The notes: a model not told the origin generated them from the sequence alone. A stretch of DNA of 64,000 nt from Photobacterium damselae (GCF_003026815.1 NZ_PYOG01000011.1:40233-104232), one strand, 5' to 3'. Shown: positions 37,025-46,799, counted from the stretch's first letter. Made by a program: numbers and translations.

Positions 37025-38083
37025 ATGGTAGCAAAACATATATCTTCACCTTTTGAGTTTGCCAATATCAGCATCGCGGCAGGTACCCGAGCCAATTGCG
37101 AACTGGAAATTGCTCGACTCTATACACACTCACCGCTTTCGGTCTCCGTCGACATTCTGCATGGCAAACATCCGGGCCCCGTGCTTTTAGTTAATGCAGC
37201 AATTCATGGCGATGAACTTAATGGCGTCGAAGTTGTACGCCAAGTTATTGATAAAATCGATCTTAATAAACTACACGGAACAGTCATTGCCGTTCCCGTG
37301 GTGAACGTATTCGGTTTTATTCATAAATCTCGTTATCTGCCCGACCGACGCGATCTCAACCGCTGCTTCCCAGGTTCTGAGCGTGGATCTATTGCAGGAA
37401 GAATGGCTTACCAATATTTTAGTCAAGTGGTTCGTCGAGCAACTCATGTCGTTGATCTGCATACCGCAGCCATTCATCGCACGAATCTGCCTCAAATTCG
37501 CGCCAATCTTGATAATGAAGCGGCACAAGCGATGGCTGTTGCATTTGGCTCTCCTGTTGTAGTGGATGCTTCTTTGCGTGATGGTTCACTACGCGCGGCC
37601 GCAGAAGCTTATGATATTCCAGTTATTACTTTTGAAGCGGGTGAAGCTCTGCGTTTTGATCCCCATGCCATCGGGTCTGGCGTACAAGGCACACTTAATG
37701 TTATGAAGCATTTAGGTATGTTAAGAAGCAGTCGCAGTAAAAAAGAACATACTCCTATGGTTCCTAAAGCAACGCGTTGGGTTCGAGCCGATTCTGACGG
37801 TCTATTACGCTCTCATGTTGCACTGGGCGAAAAAGTGGAAAAGAACCAAATTATCGCTTCAATTAATGACCCATCAGGAGCCAGTGAAATATCCGTTATC
37901 GCACCACAAGGGGGAATTGTGATTGGCCAGCAGACACTGCCACTGGTTAATGAAGGCGATGCTATTTTCCATATTGCTTTCTTTGATGAACCTGATAGCT
38001 TAGTCGAAGAGCAAGTAGAGTCGTATCTTGATGATGCCATTGAGGTTCTCGACGACGATTTAAAATATGGTATGACGCTATAA
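37025..38083 (+). CDS. Succinylglutamate desuccinylase/aspartoacylase family protein
   Basis: A 352-residue zinc carboxypeptidase-like enzyme of the AstE/AspA group, which removes acyl groups from amino acids. The zinc motif is visible as NAAIHGDELNGVEVVRQ (H-x2-E), with the third ligand in VVDLHTAA. RRDLNRCFPG carries the substrate-binding N-R, and ITFEAGE contains the catalytic Glu. The C-terminal 100 residues form a biotin/lipoyl-like barrel (LGEKVEKNQIIASINDPSG) usual for this subgroup. The start at 37025 has no strong ribosome binding site. It is followed after 130 bp by the CorC-like gene in the same direction. The natural substrate is unknown. Confidence 0.87.
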   Translation: MVAKHISSPFEFANISIAAGTRANCELEIARLYTHSPLSVSVDILHGKHPGPVLLVNAAIHGDELNGVEVVRQVIDKIDLNKLHGTVIAVPVVNVFGFIHKSRYLPDRRDLNRCFPGSERGSIAGRMAYQYFSQVVRRATHVVDLHTAAIHRTNLPQIRANLDNEAAQAMAVAFGSPVVVDASLRDGSLRAAAEAYDIPVITFEAGEALRFDPHAIGSGVQGTLNVMKHLGMLRSSRSKKEHTPMVPKATRWVRADSDGLLRSHVALGEKVEKNQIIASINDPSGASEISVIAPQGGIVIGQQTLPLVNEGDAIFHIAFFDEPDSLVEEQVESYLDDAIEVLDDDLKYGMTL

Positions 38084-38213
38084 CTTATCGTCAAACCTCT
38101 TTCTGAGCAGCTAAATCATAGGCTGCTCTTCGTTCCTACTCTATGCTTTCACTATACCTAGTGTTTATTTCAGTTTTATCACCCCCTTTATAACTAGGGA
38201 TCAGGAGCATTTC

Positions 38214-39539
38214 ATGGAAATCGCCATATTAATTGGTTTAATTCTGCTTAATGGTGTCTTTGCTATGGCAGAAATTGCGTTAGTGACCGCGAAACGAAGT
38301 CGACTGCAACGTTTAGCAGAAGATGGGAAATCTGGCGCACAAACTGCCATTAATCTTGGTACTAACCCAACTCGTTTTCTTTCCACCATCCAAATCGGTA
38401 TTACTGCAATTGGCCTATTAAACGGTATTTACGGTGAATCAGCATTAGCCGGCCCTATGGCGCAATGGTTAATTGAACTTGGTATGCATGCCAAAACCGC
38501 ATCTATAGCATCGACTGCGATTGTGGTATTGGGCATTACCTACCTCTCCATTGTATTAGGTGAACTGGTCCCTAAGCGTTTAGGTCAATACTACCCAGAA
38601 GCCATTGCACAAGTTATTGCTAAACCAATATCGTTCTTAGCCAGTGTCTCTAAACCGTTTGTCTGGTTGTTATCACTATCAACAGAAGGCTTTTTGGCTC
38701 TTATGGGAAAACGAGGTGGTGATGGACAACAATTAACAGAAGAAGACATTGAAGCGGTGATCGCTGAAGGTTCGGAAAGTGGTGTATTAGAAAAACAAGA
38801 ACACGACATGGTGAAGAATGTCCTTCACTTTGACCGTCGTAAGATTTCGTCCCTATTAACACCACGCAATGATTTGGTCTATATCGATTTAGAACAGGGT
38901 CAAGAGAGTAATTTACAGAAAATCTTAGCCGCTAAATTTACCAGCTTCCCAGTCTGTAAGGGGGGGATTGAGAATATCCAAGGCTTTATTACCGCCAAAC
39001 AGTACCTACAATTTATCAGTCATCCAGACCATGAGATCACAGACTTTATCTCGGCTCCTGTGTTTGTGCCTGAAAACTGGACAGGACCAAAGCTGCTTGA
39101 GTTGTTTAAACAATCAGGCAATTCGATGGTTTTTGTGGTTGATGAATATGGCGATCTACAAGGTATCGTGACGCCAAAAGATATCTTAGAAGCACTTGCT
39201 GGTGAATTTAATATTCGTAACCCAGAAGATGTTTGGTCGGTTCAAAATGCAGATAACAGTTGGACTATGGACGGTTTATTGCCCATTGCCGTTCTCAAAG
39301 AGTTACTAGAGTTAAAAAGTCTACCAGATGAAGAAGAAAATGGTTATCACACGCTCAGTGGTATGATCATGTGGCAACGCGGTGAATTGCCAAAACCTGG
39401 AGATTGCATTTACTGGCAAGGCTGGCGTTTTGAAGTTGTCGCTATTCAAAGTAATCGTGTCGATCGCGTTTTTGTCCGCCATCAAACCACATCCGATACA
39501 AAACAAGAGCAATTCATCCAAACCAGCTTAGATAATTAA
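38214..39539 (+). CDS. HlyC/CorC family membrane protein (DUF21-CBS-CorC)
   Basis: A 441-residue protein of the CorC/HlyC group, now regarded as magnesium/divalent cation export proteins rather than haemolysins. The DUF21 membrane domain (about 1-190) has four hydrophobic segments and the conserved AEIALVTAKRSRLQRLAEDG, then SIVLGELVPKRL. A CBS pair follows (about 215-340; LTPRNDLVYIDLE and FVVDEYGDLQGIVTPKDILEAL). The C-terminal CorC_HlyC domain includes GYHTLSGMIMWQRGELPKPGD. The GGGATCAGGAG before the ATG is a good ribosome binding site. It ends at a strong terminator facing putP. Confidence 0.92.
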   Translation: MEIAILIGLILLNGVFAMAEIALVTAKRSRLQRLAEDGKSGAQTAINLGTNPTRFLSTIQIGITAIGLLNGIYGESALAGPMAQWLIELGMHAKTASIASTAIVVLGITYLSIVLGELVPKRLGQYYPEAIAQVIAKPISFLASVSKPFVWLLSLSTEGFLALMGKRGGDGQQLTEEDIEAVIAEGSESGVLEKQEHDMVKNVLHFDRRKISSLLTPRNDLVYIDLEQGQESNLQKILAAKFTSFPVCKGGIENIQGFITAKQYLQFISHPDHEITDFISAPVFVPENWTGPKLLELFKQSGNSMVFVVDEYGDLQGIVTPKDILEALAGEFNIRNPEDVWSVQNADNSWTMDGLLPIAVLKELLELKSLPDEEENGYHTLSGMIMWQRGELPKPGDCIYWQGWRFEVVAIQSNRVDRVFVRHQTTSDTKQEQFIQTSLDN

Positions 39540-39542
39540 TGT

Positions 39543-39576
39543 AAAAAGAGCCCGCAAATTTATTGCGGGCTCTTTT
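39543..39576. terminator. Bidirectional Rho-independent terminator
   Basis: AAAAGAGCCCGCAA / TTGCGGGCTCTTTT stem with a short loop, between the convergent CorC-like gene and putP. Confidence 0.92.
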
Positions 39577-39600
39577 ATTTACGACCTTACGACATCAATC

Positions 39601-41100
39601 TTAATCAAATTCAATTAAATTCTGTTGATACGCTTGGTATTGTTTTTTCACTTTCTCAGACGGTTCACCCGTTAATAAACTGGTACCGATGGCTGCAATA
39701 GAAGCGAAAATAAAGCCTGGTACCATTTCGTATAAATCAAAAATACCACCAGTCAACTGTTTCCATACCACAACGGTAACTGCACCAACGATAATACCCG
39801 CTAATGCTCCATTTCGATTCATGCGAGCCCAAAATAGGCTAAGTAGCAATACAGGACCAAACGCTGCACCGAAACCAGCCCAAGCATAAGAAACCAATCC
39901 CAAAACAGAGCTTTCAGGATCCATTGCTAGCAGTAGTGCAATGATCGATAGCACAATCACAGCAATACGACCCACCATAACAATTTCATCACTAGAGGCT
40001 TGTGGACGGAACACTTGCTTGTAGAAATCTTCCGCAAGAGCAGAAGAGGAAACTAATAATTGAGAATCTGCGGTACTCATAATGGCTGCTAGAATAGCTG
40101 CAAGTAAAATACCAGCCACAACAGGATGGAAAAGTGAGTTAACCAATAGCATAAAGACTTTTTCGCCATCGGCCAAAGAACCACCGATTTGCCCATCGAC
40201 ATACAGCATCCCAGTTAAACCAACCAAAATAGCACCCGCCATCGATAGCATAGTCCACACCACTGCAATACGACGAGCAGTAGCAATATCGCCATTACTA
40301 CGGGTAGCTTTAAAACGCGCCAAAATATGAGGCTGACCAAAATACCCCAAGCCCCAAGCAAGCAGCGAGATAATTGCAATGGCTGAAAGCGGCTGACCTT
40401 TTACATCATTAAATAGCGTTAATAACTCTGGATTTTTCGCTTCTAATGCGGCGGTCAAATCACTTACACCGCCATTCATCGCAGCAATAGGCACAATGAC
40501 TAGCGCTGCCGACATCAACAAACCTTGAACTAAATCGGTCCAAGATACCGCTAAGAAACCACCAAAGAGGGTATAGGAAACCACGCAAATGGTACCAACA
40601 ATAACGGCAATGCTGTAATCAAGCCCAAATACCGTTTCAAATAATTTACCGCCTGCGACTAAACCTGAGCTGGTATAAAAAAGGAAGAACAGCAAAATAA
40701 AAAATGCTGAAATAGTTTGAATTAGCTTAGATTTATCATCAAATCGACGGGATAAAAACTCAGGTAACGTTAAAGCATTATCAGTTGTAATACTGTAAGT
40801 TCTTAATCGTTTGGCACAAATTAACCAGTTAAGCCAGGTTCCCAATAAAAGGCCACCGGCAAGCCATAATGATTCAATACCTGCAACATAAGCATAACCT
40901 GGTAGTCCCAATAGCAACCAACCACTCATATCCGACGCACCAGCCGACAATGCAGCAGGCCATGGACCTAATGTTCGCCCCCCCAGAAAATAATCTGAGG
41001 AGTTGGCCGTTCGTTTATAAGCATAATAACCAATTGCCAGCATTACGATTAAATAAGCGACAAAGGTTCCGGTAATAGCAACGCTATCTACTGTCATCAT
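39601..41100 (-). CDS. putP: Sodium/proline symporter
   Basis: PutP imports proline with sodium. The 499-residue protein of the sodium:solute symporter family starts MMTVDSVAITGTFVAYL; AAGGAA lies 4-5 bases before the first ATG at 41100, so the upstream ATG at 41160 is not used. About 13 membrane segments are visible. Typical PutP segments include SSDYFLGGRTLGPWPAALSAGASDMSGWLLLGLPG near the N-terminus (sodium and proline contacts) and SLLAWGLGYFGQPHILARF. It lies downstream of putA and its detached C-terminal domain gene, all leftward, with a palindromic repeat and hairpin in the 165-bp gap. putP may therefore have its own promoter as well as read-through. Confidence 0.95.
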   Translation of the reverse strand: MMTVDSVAITGTFVAYLIVMLAIGYYAYKRTANSSDYFLGGRTLGPWPAALSAGASDMSGWLLLGLPGYAYVAGIESLWLAGGLLLGTWLNWLICAKRLRTYSITTDNALTLPEFLSRRFDDKSKLIQTISAFFILLFFLFYTSSGLVAGGKLFETVFGLDYSIAVIVGTICVVSYTLFGGFLAVSWTDLVQGLLMSAALVIVPIAAMNGGVSDLTAALEAKNPELLTLFNDVKGQPLSAIAIISLLAWGLGYFGQPHILARFKATRSNGDIATARRIAVVWTMLSMAGAILVGLTGMLYVDGQIGGSLADGEKVFMLLVNSLFHPVVAGILLAAILAAIMSTADSQLLVSSSALAEDFYKQVFRPQASSDEIVMVGRIAVIVLSIIALLLAMDPESSVLGLVSYAWAGFGAAFGPVLLLSLFWARMNRNGALAGIIVGAVTVVVWKQLTGGIFDLYEMVPGFIFASIAAIGTSLLTGEPSEKVKKQYQAYQQNLIEFD

Positions 41101-41146
41101 AGTTTCCTTGTTTGAGTTCACTTTTGTCATTGCAAAAGCTTTGTTG

Positions 41147-41219
41147 TTATACCCAAGCAACGCGATAAATCGTTCTTCAAATTTGCAAATAATCGAAGAC
41201 CTAAAGCTTACTTGTATAC
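41147..41219. repeat. Dispersed palindromic repeat, long form
   Basis: TTATACCCAAGCAACGCG and AAGCTTACTTGTATAC are outer arms of the CCCAAGTAAC repeat family, about 40 bp apart. The inner part includes TTCTTCAA and AATCGAAGA. Confidence 0.55.
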
Positions 41220-41222
41220 AAA

Positions 41223-41258
41223 CCGAGGCTTCTTATCTTTACCCTCAAAAAGCCTCGG
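41223..41258 (-). terminator. Hairpin terminator after the putA operon
   Basis: CCGAGGCT / AGCCTCGG stem, 8 bp, with a 20-base loop, 7 bp after the stop at 41266; the minus strand continues TTTGTATAC, a weak U-tract. It could attenuate rather than stop reading into putP. Confidence 0.6.
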
Positions 41259-41265
41259 AAATCAT

Positions 41266-41931
41266 TCAGTGATCGCTATCTTGAGTCTGAGCCAATAAAC
41301 GAGCATTACCGCCAATAGCCGTCACATTAATAGTTAGTACTCGCTCACTAATAAATTCTCGCCACAAGTCACAGCTTGTTAGTATCGGTATTGTTTGAGG
41401 CTGAGTTTCAACCATAAAAGAAATTAAAGGTCCTTCTTTTTCTAATATCGCCCGCTGCAAACCGAGTAAGTACCCACTATCACCTTGATAGGAGATAACT
41501 CGAACTTCATGCGCAAAAACAAACGGTATTAAAGTTTCAAATAAGTGGAGAGAAAAGACAGAGGGAATCAAGTCCATCAATAATGTTAAATTCAACGACT
41601 TGACCTGCTCTTTCTCCATAGGGTAAGTAAATAAGTGGACAGAACACCCCATTAATAGGGGCACAATCACTTGAGCAAGTACACCTAACTCATTTGCACG
41701 CTTATCACAAACTGCGCAGACAAGCCCTTTGGGTTGTAACGTTAACGTATTTTCCTCACCCGTAGCCCCAGTTAACACCACCGAGCTTATCACCTGATTT
41801 TCAATATTTTGGCAATGAAAATGAATCAACGCTTGCTGCTGAGTATTAAGACTTTCAACCCATGGTGCGAGTTGTGACAACTTTTCATTAAGAGATAAAT
41901 GTTGCCAAGCATTGAGAGATACCGACATCAT
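41266..41931 (-). CDS. Detached PutA C-terminal (ALDH-superfamily-like) domain
   Basis: A 221-residue protein that corresponds to the extra C-terminal domain of long (type B/C) PutA proteins. The clearest match is the end: ERVLTINVTAIGGNARLLAQ corresponds to the TINTAAAGGNAxLL tail of E. coli PutA. In long PutA that domain closes the substrate channel tunnel and is needed for full activity. Here it is a separate gene: putA ends in TAA, and TAATG lets this ATG share the last A; GGAGG sits 5 bases before it. So the split looks designed for coupled translation rather than being an error. It probably associates with PutA in trans, which is inference. Short proteins like this are sometimes labelled P5C dehydrogenase, but the catalytic Cys and Glu are absent. 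Confidence 0.75.
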   Translation of the reverse strand: MMSVSLNAWQHLSLNEKLSQLAPWVESLNTQQQALIHFHCQNIENQVISSVVLTGATGEENTLTLQPKGLVCAVCDKRANELGVLAQVIVPLLMGCSVHLFTYPMEKEQVKSLNLTLLMDLIPSVFSLHLFETLIPFVFAHEVRVISYQGDSGYLLGLQRAILEKEGPLISFMVETQPQTIPILTSCDLWREFISERVLTINVTAIGGNARLLAQTQDSDH

Positions 41932-44900
41932 TACGCCTCCATTTCCGATGAATAAATTAAAGATTCATAAACAAAACGGTACAGATAATGAGGCCCCCCT
42001 GCTTTAGGGCCCGTGCCAGATAACCCATGACCACCAAAAGGTTGAACCCCAACAACAGCGCCAATTTGATCGCGATTGATATAACAATTACCAACCTCAA
42101 CTTGTTGAGCAATAGCGTGGTAGGTGGCTTCATTGCGACTATGGATACCAAGCGTTAAGCCAAAGCCCATACTATTGATATCTGTGATGATCTGGTCGAG
42201 CTCAGTGGCCTTATAACTCACAACATGCAAAATGGGACCAAAGTGCTCTTGAGTCAGCTCGGTTATTGAACCAATTTGTGCCAGCGTTGGGGGAACAAAG
42301 AAACCATTAGATGCGGTTTCATTAAGTTGACATTGATACAGCAATTGATGGTTGCTTTGTAGCGATTGAATATGATGAGTTAAGCGATCGTAAGCCAACT
42401 GATCAATCACAGGACCAATGTCGGTTTGATAATATTGAGGATCGCCAATAACCAACTCTTCCATGGCTCCCTGCAATAGGGAAATAAGACGTTGGCTAAT
42501 ATCATCTTGAATATAAAGCACTCTTAGCGCAGAACAACGTTGCCCAGCAGAAGCAAAACTTGAGCGAATAACATCACGAACCACTTGCTCTGGCAGTGCT
42601 GTACTGTCAACAATCATGGCATTTAGACCGCCCGTTTCAGCAATTAACGTAGCGGGTAAGCACTCACGTTCGGCTAAGGTCTTTGTTATATGGTGTGCAG
42701 TCTGGGTTGAACCCGTAAACGCAACACCTGCAATCGCTGATTGTGACAATAAGTAGGGACCGATTGATTGCCCACTGCCAATCAGAAGCTGAATTGCATG
42801 ACTAGGTACTCCAGCTTCAAACATTAATTCAATAGTGCGAGTTGCAATCAACGACGTTTGCTCTGCAGGTTTTGCAATCACACTATTTCCACTGACAAGT
42901 GCTGCAGTAATTTGGCCCAGAAAAATCGCTAGCGGGAAATTCCAAGGGCTGATACAGACAAAAACGCCTTTAGCTTGATATTGACGCTCACAACTTCTAC
43001 CTAAATAATCGTTCGCCGACTGCGGTTCATGAAATAATGTTTCAGCTTGAACAGCATAATAACGACAAAAATCAACCGCTTCTCTAATTTCATCAATACT
43101 GTCTTGCCAAGTTTTTCCAGCTTCCTTTTGACACAAAGCGATCAGTTCCGCTTGATGTATTTCAAGTAAATCAGCCAGTTTTAACAGACACTGACAGCGT
43201 TCCTCAACAGGCCGAACAGACCATGATAAAAAACCATGAGCGGCAGCCTTTATCGCAGATTCAATTTCTTGAGGTGTTGCATCGTAGCGCTCCCCAACGA
43301 TGACTTTATTATCAAAAGGGCTAGTAACATTTATAGGATGGGTCGAAAGAGCTTTTTTACCATCAATAATAGAATTGGCCTGCCACAGCCCCTTTGAATA
43401 TAAAGCGACCTCTGCCATTAGAAGCGTTTGTTCTGAGGCAATATCTAGACTCACCCCTTGTGAATTTTTGCGTAAAGGGGCAAATAAATTAGGGGGTAAA
43501 GCAATGGCATTATTGGCTAAAGAATGGCGAGACATCAGTTGCTCATAAGGATGAATCACCAACTGCTCGATATCACATTGAGCATCAATTAAACGATGAA
43601 CAAACGAGCTGTTAGCGCCATTTTCGAGTAAGCGGCGCACTAAATAAGGTAATAGATCTTTATGGCTACCAACTGGGGCATAAACACGAACGGGTTGAGA
43701 ACGAGCGGCACGCACTTTTTGGTATAAGGTTTTTCCCATCCCATGTAATCGCTGAAATTCATAGTCACGACGATCTTTAGCCAGCACCTCAATCGCAGCA
43801 ATGGTATGAGCATTGTGAGTAGCAAATTGAGGGTAAATCAGAGGTGACATATGATCTTGCAATAGAAAACGAGCACACGCTAAATAAGCACAGTCGGTCG
43901 CTTCTTTACGTGTAAAAACAGGATATCCAGCAATACCACGTTGTTGAGCCAGTTTAATCTCACTATCCCAATACGCACCTTTAACTAAGCGAACCGGAAT
44001 TTGATCCCCTTGCTGCTGTGCTAAAGCGGCTAACCATACCAACACGGCAAGAGCACGTTTAGAATAGGCTTGAACCACTAACCCAAAGCCCCCCCAACCA
44101 ATTAACTCTGGAGTTTGATAGAGCTTTTGAAACAGCAATAAAGAGAGTTCTAATCGATCAGATTCTTCGGCATCAATCGTAATAGCCACATCTAATTGAC
44201 GAGCACGGATAAGTAAATCTAATACACTCTGGTACATCTCATCCAATACTCGCTCAGCCTGTGCCATCTCATAGCGTGGATGAAGTGCCGATAATTTAAT
44301 CGAAACCGAAAAGCTTTCTTTATCCTGTTGGGATGAGTCTGTTTTTTGCTGAGCAACGTGCTCAATAGCAGACAAATAATCGTGATAGTACTTATTTGCA
44401 TCGAGCTTGGTTAGCGCTGCCTCTCCTAACATATCAAACGAAAAAAGATAACCTTGGCGATGATCTTCGGATGCATGATCAAGAGCTTCATCAATAGTAC
44501 GACCCAAAACAAACTGATGTCCCATAATCTTCATTGCCTGTTGCATAGCCTTGCGAACAACGGGCTCTGATAGCTTATTCACCAAACGAGTCATCGCTTG
44601 AGTTGGTGAATCGCCTTCAATATTATGCCAAGTTGCGACTTTGCCAGTCAGCATTAAGCCCCAAGTAGAAGCATTCACAAAGACAGAATTAGAGTGTTGT
44701 AAATGAGCGTACCAGTTCGCCACACTCAACTTATCACGCAATAATTTATCGGCAGTGACAGTATCAGGAATACGCATTAGCGCCTCGGCTAGACACATCA
44801 AGGTTATCCCTTCATCAGTATCGAGGCTATATTCTAAAAGTAATGCATCGATCATCTGCACCGAACGTCGATCAGCTCTAACTTGACCAACAAGATCCTT

Positions 44901-45074
44901 TGCACGAGTGGTTATCTCATCATTTTCAGTTGAAGTCGGCCGGACCAACTTAAGTAATTCAGTTAACCATAGATCTTCATCAATACAGTACAGCGGAGAA
45001 ATCCGTTCCCAGTGATCTAAAAGTGTAGATTGAGACAGGTAGGTTGGAGCAAGAACCGCATTAACATCGAGCAT
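41931..45074 (-). CDS. putA: Bifunctional proline dehydrogenase / P5C dehydrogenase
   Basis: PutA oxidises proline to glutamate in two steps, with FAD then NAD. The 1047-residue protein has a proline dehydrogenase barrel (about 80-480; KLSALHPRYE, VRLVKGAYWDSEIKLAQ and YAPVGSHKDLLPYLVRRLLENGANSSFV are family motifs). An aldehyde dehydrogenase domain follows (about 560-1040) with LIAETGGLNAMIVD (general base Glu) and SAGQRCSALR (catalytic Cys). It lacks the N-terminal ribbon-helix-helix DNA-binding domain of enterobacterial PutA, so it should not autorepress; regulation is likely by the AraC-type gene just upstream. The usual C-terminal extension is encoded separately by the next, overlapping gene. 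Confidence 0.95.
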   Translation of the reverse strand: MLDVNAVLAPTYLSQSTLLDHWERISPLYCIDEDLWLTELLKLVRPTSTENDEITTRAKDLVGQVRADRRSVQMIDALLLEYSLDTDEGITLMCLAEALMRIPDTVTADKLLRDKLSVANWYAHLQHSNSVFVNASTWGLMLTGKVATWHNIEGDSPTQAMTRLVNKLSEPVVRKAMQQAMKIMGHQFVLGRTIDEALDHASEDHRQGYLFSFDMLGEAALTKLDANKYYHDYLSAIEHVAQQKTDSSQQDKESFSVSIKLSALHPRYEMAQAERVLDEMYQSVLDLLIRARQLDVAITIDAEESDRLELSLLLFQKLYQTPELIGWGGFGLVVQAYSKRALAVLVWLAALAQQQGDQIPVRLVKGAYWDSEIKLAQQRGIAGYPVFTRKEATDCAYLACARFLLQDHMSPLIYPQFATHNAHTIAAIEVLAKDRRDYEFQRLHGMGKTLYQKVRAARSQPVRVYAPVGSHKDLLPYLVRRLLENGANSSFVHRLIDAQCDIEQLVIHPYEQLMSRHSLANNAIALPPNLFAPLRKNSQGVSLDIASEQTLLMAEVALYSKGLWQANSIIDGKKALSTHPINVTSPFDNKVIVGERYDATPQEIESAIKAAAHGFLSWSVRPVEERCQCLLKLADLLEIHQAELIALCQKEAGKTWQDSIDEIREAVDFCRYYAVQAETLFHEPQSANDYLGRSCERQYQAKGVFVCISPWNFPLAIFLGQITAALVSGNSVIAKPAEQTSLIATRTIELMFEAGVPSHAIQLLIGSGQSIGPYLLSQSAIAGVAFTGSTQTAHHITKTLAERECLPATLIAETGGLNAMIVDSTALPEQVVRDVIRSSFASAGQRCSALRVLYIQDDISQRLISLLQGAMEELVIGDPQYYQTDIGPVIDQLAYDRLTHHIQSLQSNHQLLYQCQLNETASNGFFVPPTLAQIGSITELTQEHFGPILHVVSYKATELDQIITDINSMGFGLTLGIHSRNEATYHAIAQQVEVGNCYINRDQIGAVVGVQPFGGHGLSGTGPKAGGPHYLYRFVYESLIYSSEMEA

Positions 45075-45363
45075 GAATTATCCCTCACTCAGTACAAAAT
45101 GATGGTGATAACAGAGTTAATTAAAATGTTACACCATTGTTACTACTGATGATGGTATTTTTTGTTCGAACAGCAGTCTTGCGTTATTCTCCGATCATTT
45201 TTAGTAAATGTCTTGTTTTAACTAAAATTTGAACTGAGAAATCCCTAAAATGCATATATCAAGCATAATAAAACATCATATCTTTATCTTTTCATTAACA
45301 GAAAGATATGGAATTAGAGATAGAGCACCAAATTAGACAAGTTCGTATTATAAAAAATAAGCA

Positions 45364-46131
45364 TCACGCCATTTTTCGAAAACGTGCAGGAGAGATTGAA
45401 AAGAGACGACTGAATGATTGTGTAAAACTACTTTGACTAGCAAAACCACAATGCTGTGAAATGTCCATCAAAGAGAGCTGAGAATGAATCAGAAGATGTT
45501 TCGCTCGATGAAGACGCTTATGTAAAACATACTGATGAGGAGTCATTCCTACTTGTTGTTTAAACAAAAGAAAAAACTGACTATCACTTAGAAACGCAGA
45601 ACCAGCAAGCTCTGAAACTGAAATTTTGGTACTAAGATGAGATTCTATATACAGATCAAGGTGATCCATATTTAAGCGATGGTTTACATGTTTATGAGGA
45701 TCTTGAATATGGCGCTGCAAAGAACACAACAACATATTAGAACAACTTTGGCTAAGCAGTAGATCATTCGGTGCCGATGAGAGCTCAGTAGATAGAGCTT
45801 GAATCAACGTTTGTGCTTGTAGATCAAGAGAGAAATAATAAGAATGATCAAAAAGAGATTCTAATTGATGATGATCAGCAAGCAGTCCCTCAAAATGAGA
45901 AGGCAAGTTCACAACTAAAATCTCATTCGTTCCTAAACCTGAAAAAGCGTGCTCTGCATCTGAAGATACAATGCAGCCTTGGCCCTTTGAAATAACATTA
46001 CCTTTCCCCTCAATTTCAAATTCAGAACGACCAGAGACACCAATAACAAGTTGGTGATGATCATGGTGGTGGTGATCCATTTCATCGGGAAGAGCAACAA
46101 TTTTAGAGCAAGTAGGAAGGCAAGATTGCAT
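45364..46131 (-). CDS. putR: AraC family regulator of proline utilisation
   Basis: A 255-residue AraC/XylS transcription factor. The N-terminal half is a cupin-like ligand domain rich in histidine (MDHHHHDHHQLVIGVSG) that may bind metal. The C-terminal 100 residues hold two helix-turn-helix motifs: ISVSELAGSAFLSDSQFFLLFK and SLMDISQHCGFASQSSFTQSF, ending FSISPARFRK. It is 289 bp upstream of putA in the same direction. In Vibrio vulnificus, PutR, an AraC-type activator of putAP, has the same neighbourhood, so I use that symbol. The 289-bp gap to putA should contain its operator; I could not define it. The gene body also carries three ATGATCA heptamers like those of the origin. Confidence 0.85.
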   Translation of the reverse strand: MQSCLPTCSKIVALPDEMDHHHHDHHQLVIGVSGRSEFEIEGKGNVISKGQGCIVSSDAEHAFSGLGTNEILVVNLPSHFEGLLADHHQLESLFDHSYYFSLDLQAQTLIQALSTELSSAPNDLLLSQSCSNMLLCSLQRHIQDPHKHVNHRLNMDHLDLYIESHLSTKISVSELAGSAFLSDSQFFLLFKQQVGMTPHQYVLHKRLHRAKHLLIHSQLSLMDISQHCGFASQSSFTQSFSRLFSISPARFRKMA

Positions 46132-46406
46132 AAACGTTATAGCTTAGTAATGACCTGCGGATTATCGCAGAGAACCCAGCCTATTTTCAAATTATTTACT
46201 AAGATCTTCTCTGAAACGATGATCAAGGTCGACAATTTTACGGCCAATGTCATTTGGATTATAAAAATGATGATAAATACAGCAACTCATACTATATTGA
46301 AATATATAAACACGATCATATCAAAACTAACCAATTGAATTTAAAAGGTTAAAAACAATAGCACCATGATCATCGTTCCATACTATAACGGCTATTTACT
46401 TGATCA
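45844..46406 (+). promoter_or_regulatory. Distal cluster of iteron-like (RctB-type) sites
   Basis: Six W-TGATCA heptamers in one orientation lie within 563 bp: 45844 (ATGATCAAAAAG), 45871, 46057, 46219 (ATGATCAAGG), 46366 (ATGATCATCGTT) and 46400 (TTGATCATTCTT). The last is identical over 12 bases to an origin iteron at 57640, and 46366 matches the one at 57548 after its first base. By chance about one such heptamer per 4 kb is expected on both strands. Three lie in the putR coding region and could be codon-driven; three are intergenic. Vibrio cholerae has a distal group of RctB sites that restrains ori2, so a similar role is possible. Confidence 0.5.
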
Positions 46407-46799
46407 TTCTTTCGATATATTAACCAAATCCAATTTAACAATGCCAACTTCAGAAGCCAGATAACTATCAATTATCAATAGAGGTAAATAAGGTAGAAAA
46501 TACTAGCTGCTAATGAGAAACTAACATTTAGAGTGTTTAGGTTTGAATCTATTATAAATCTATATGCTTGTTATCATCAGCAACTCCCCCCTCCGAACGA
46601 TGTCGAAAAAACAGACAGTAAGCCGATGAAATAACAGTCAATTTATAAACCAAAACATTGCGAAATCATGAAAAGAAATTATCTTATGGATTAGTTTTTA
46701 TAATAAAAGTAACCTAAACACCAAATACATATATAACTAATGTTGTCAATAGGTGATTTCCCCCCTACTTTGTTATTTCTCGGTTAGTTATAGTTCATA

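Noticed and set aside
41925..41935. Frameshift or premature stop in putA
   Set aside because: The TAATG junction with a strong GGAGG site and an intact downstream frame argues for a real two-gene arrangement.
46051..46338. 95-codon rightward frame across the start of putR
   Set aside because: Its first part is the antisense shadow of the histidine-rich putR N-terminus and the rest has very AT-biased, low-complexity content.
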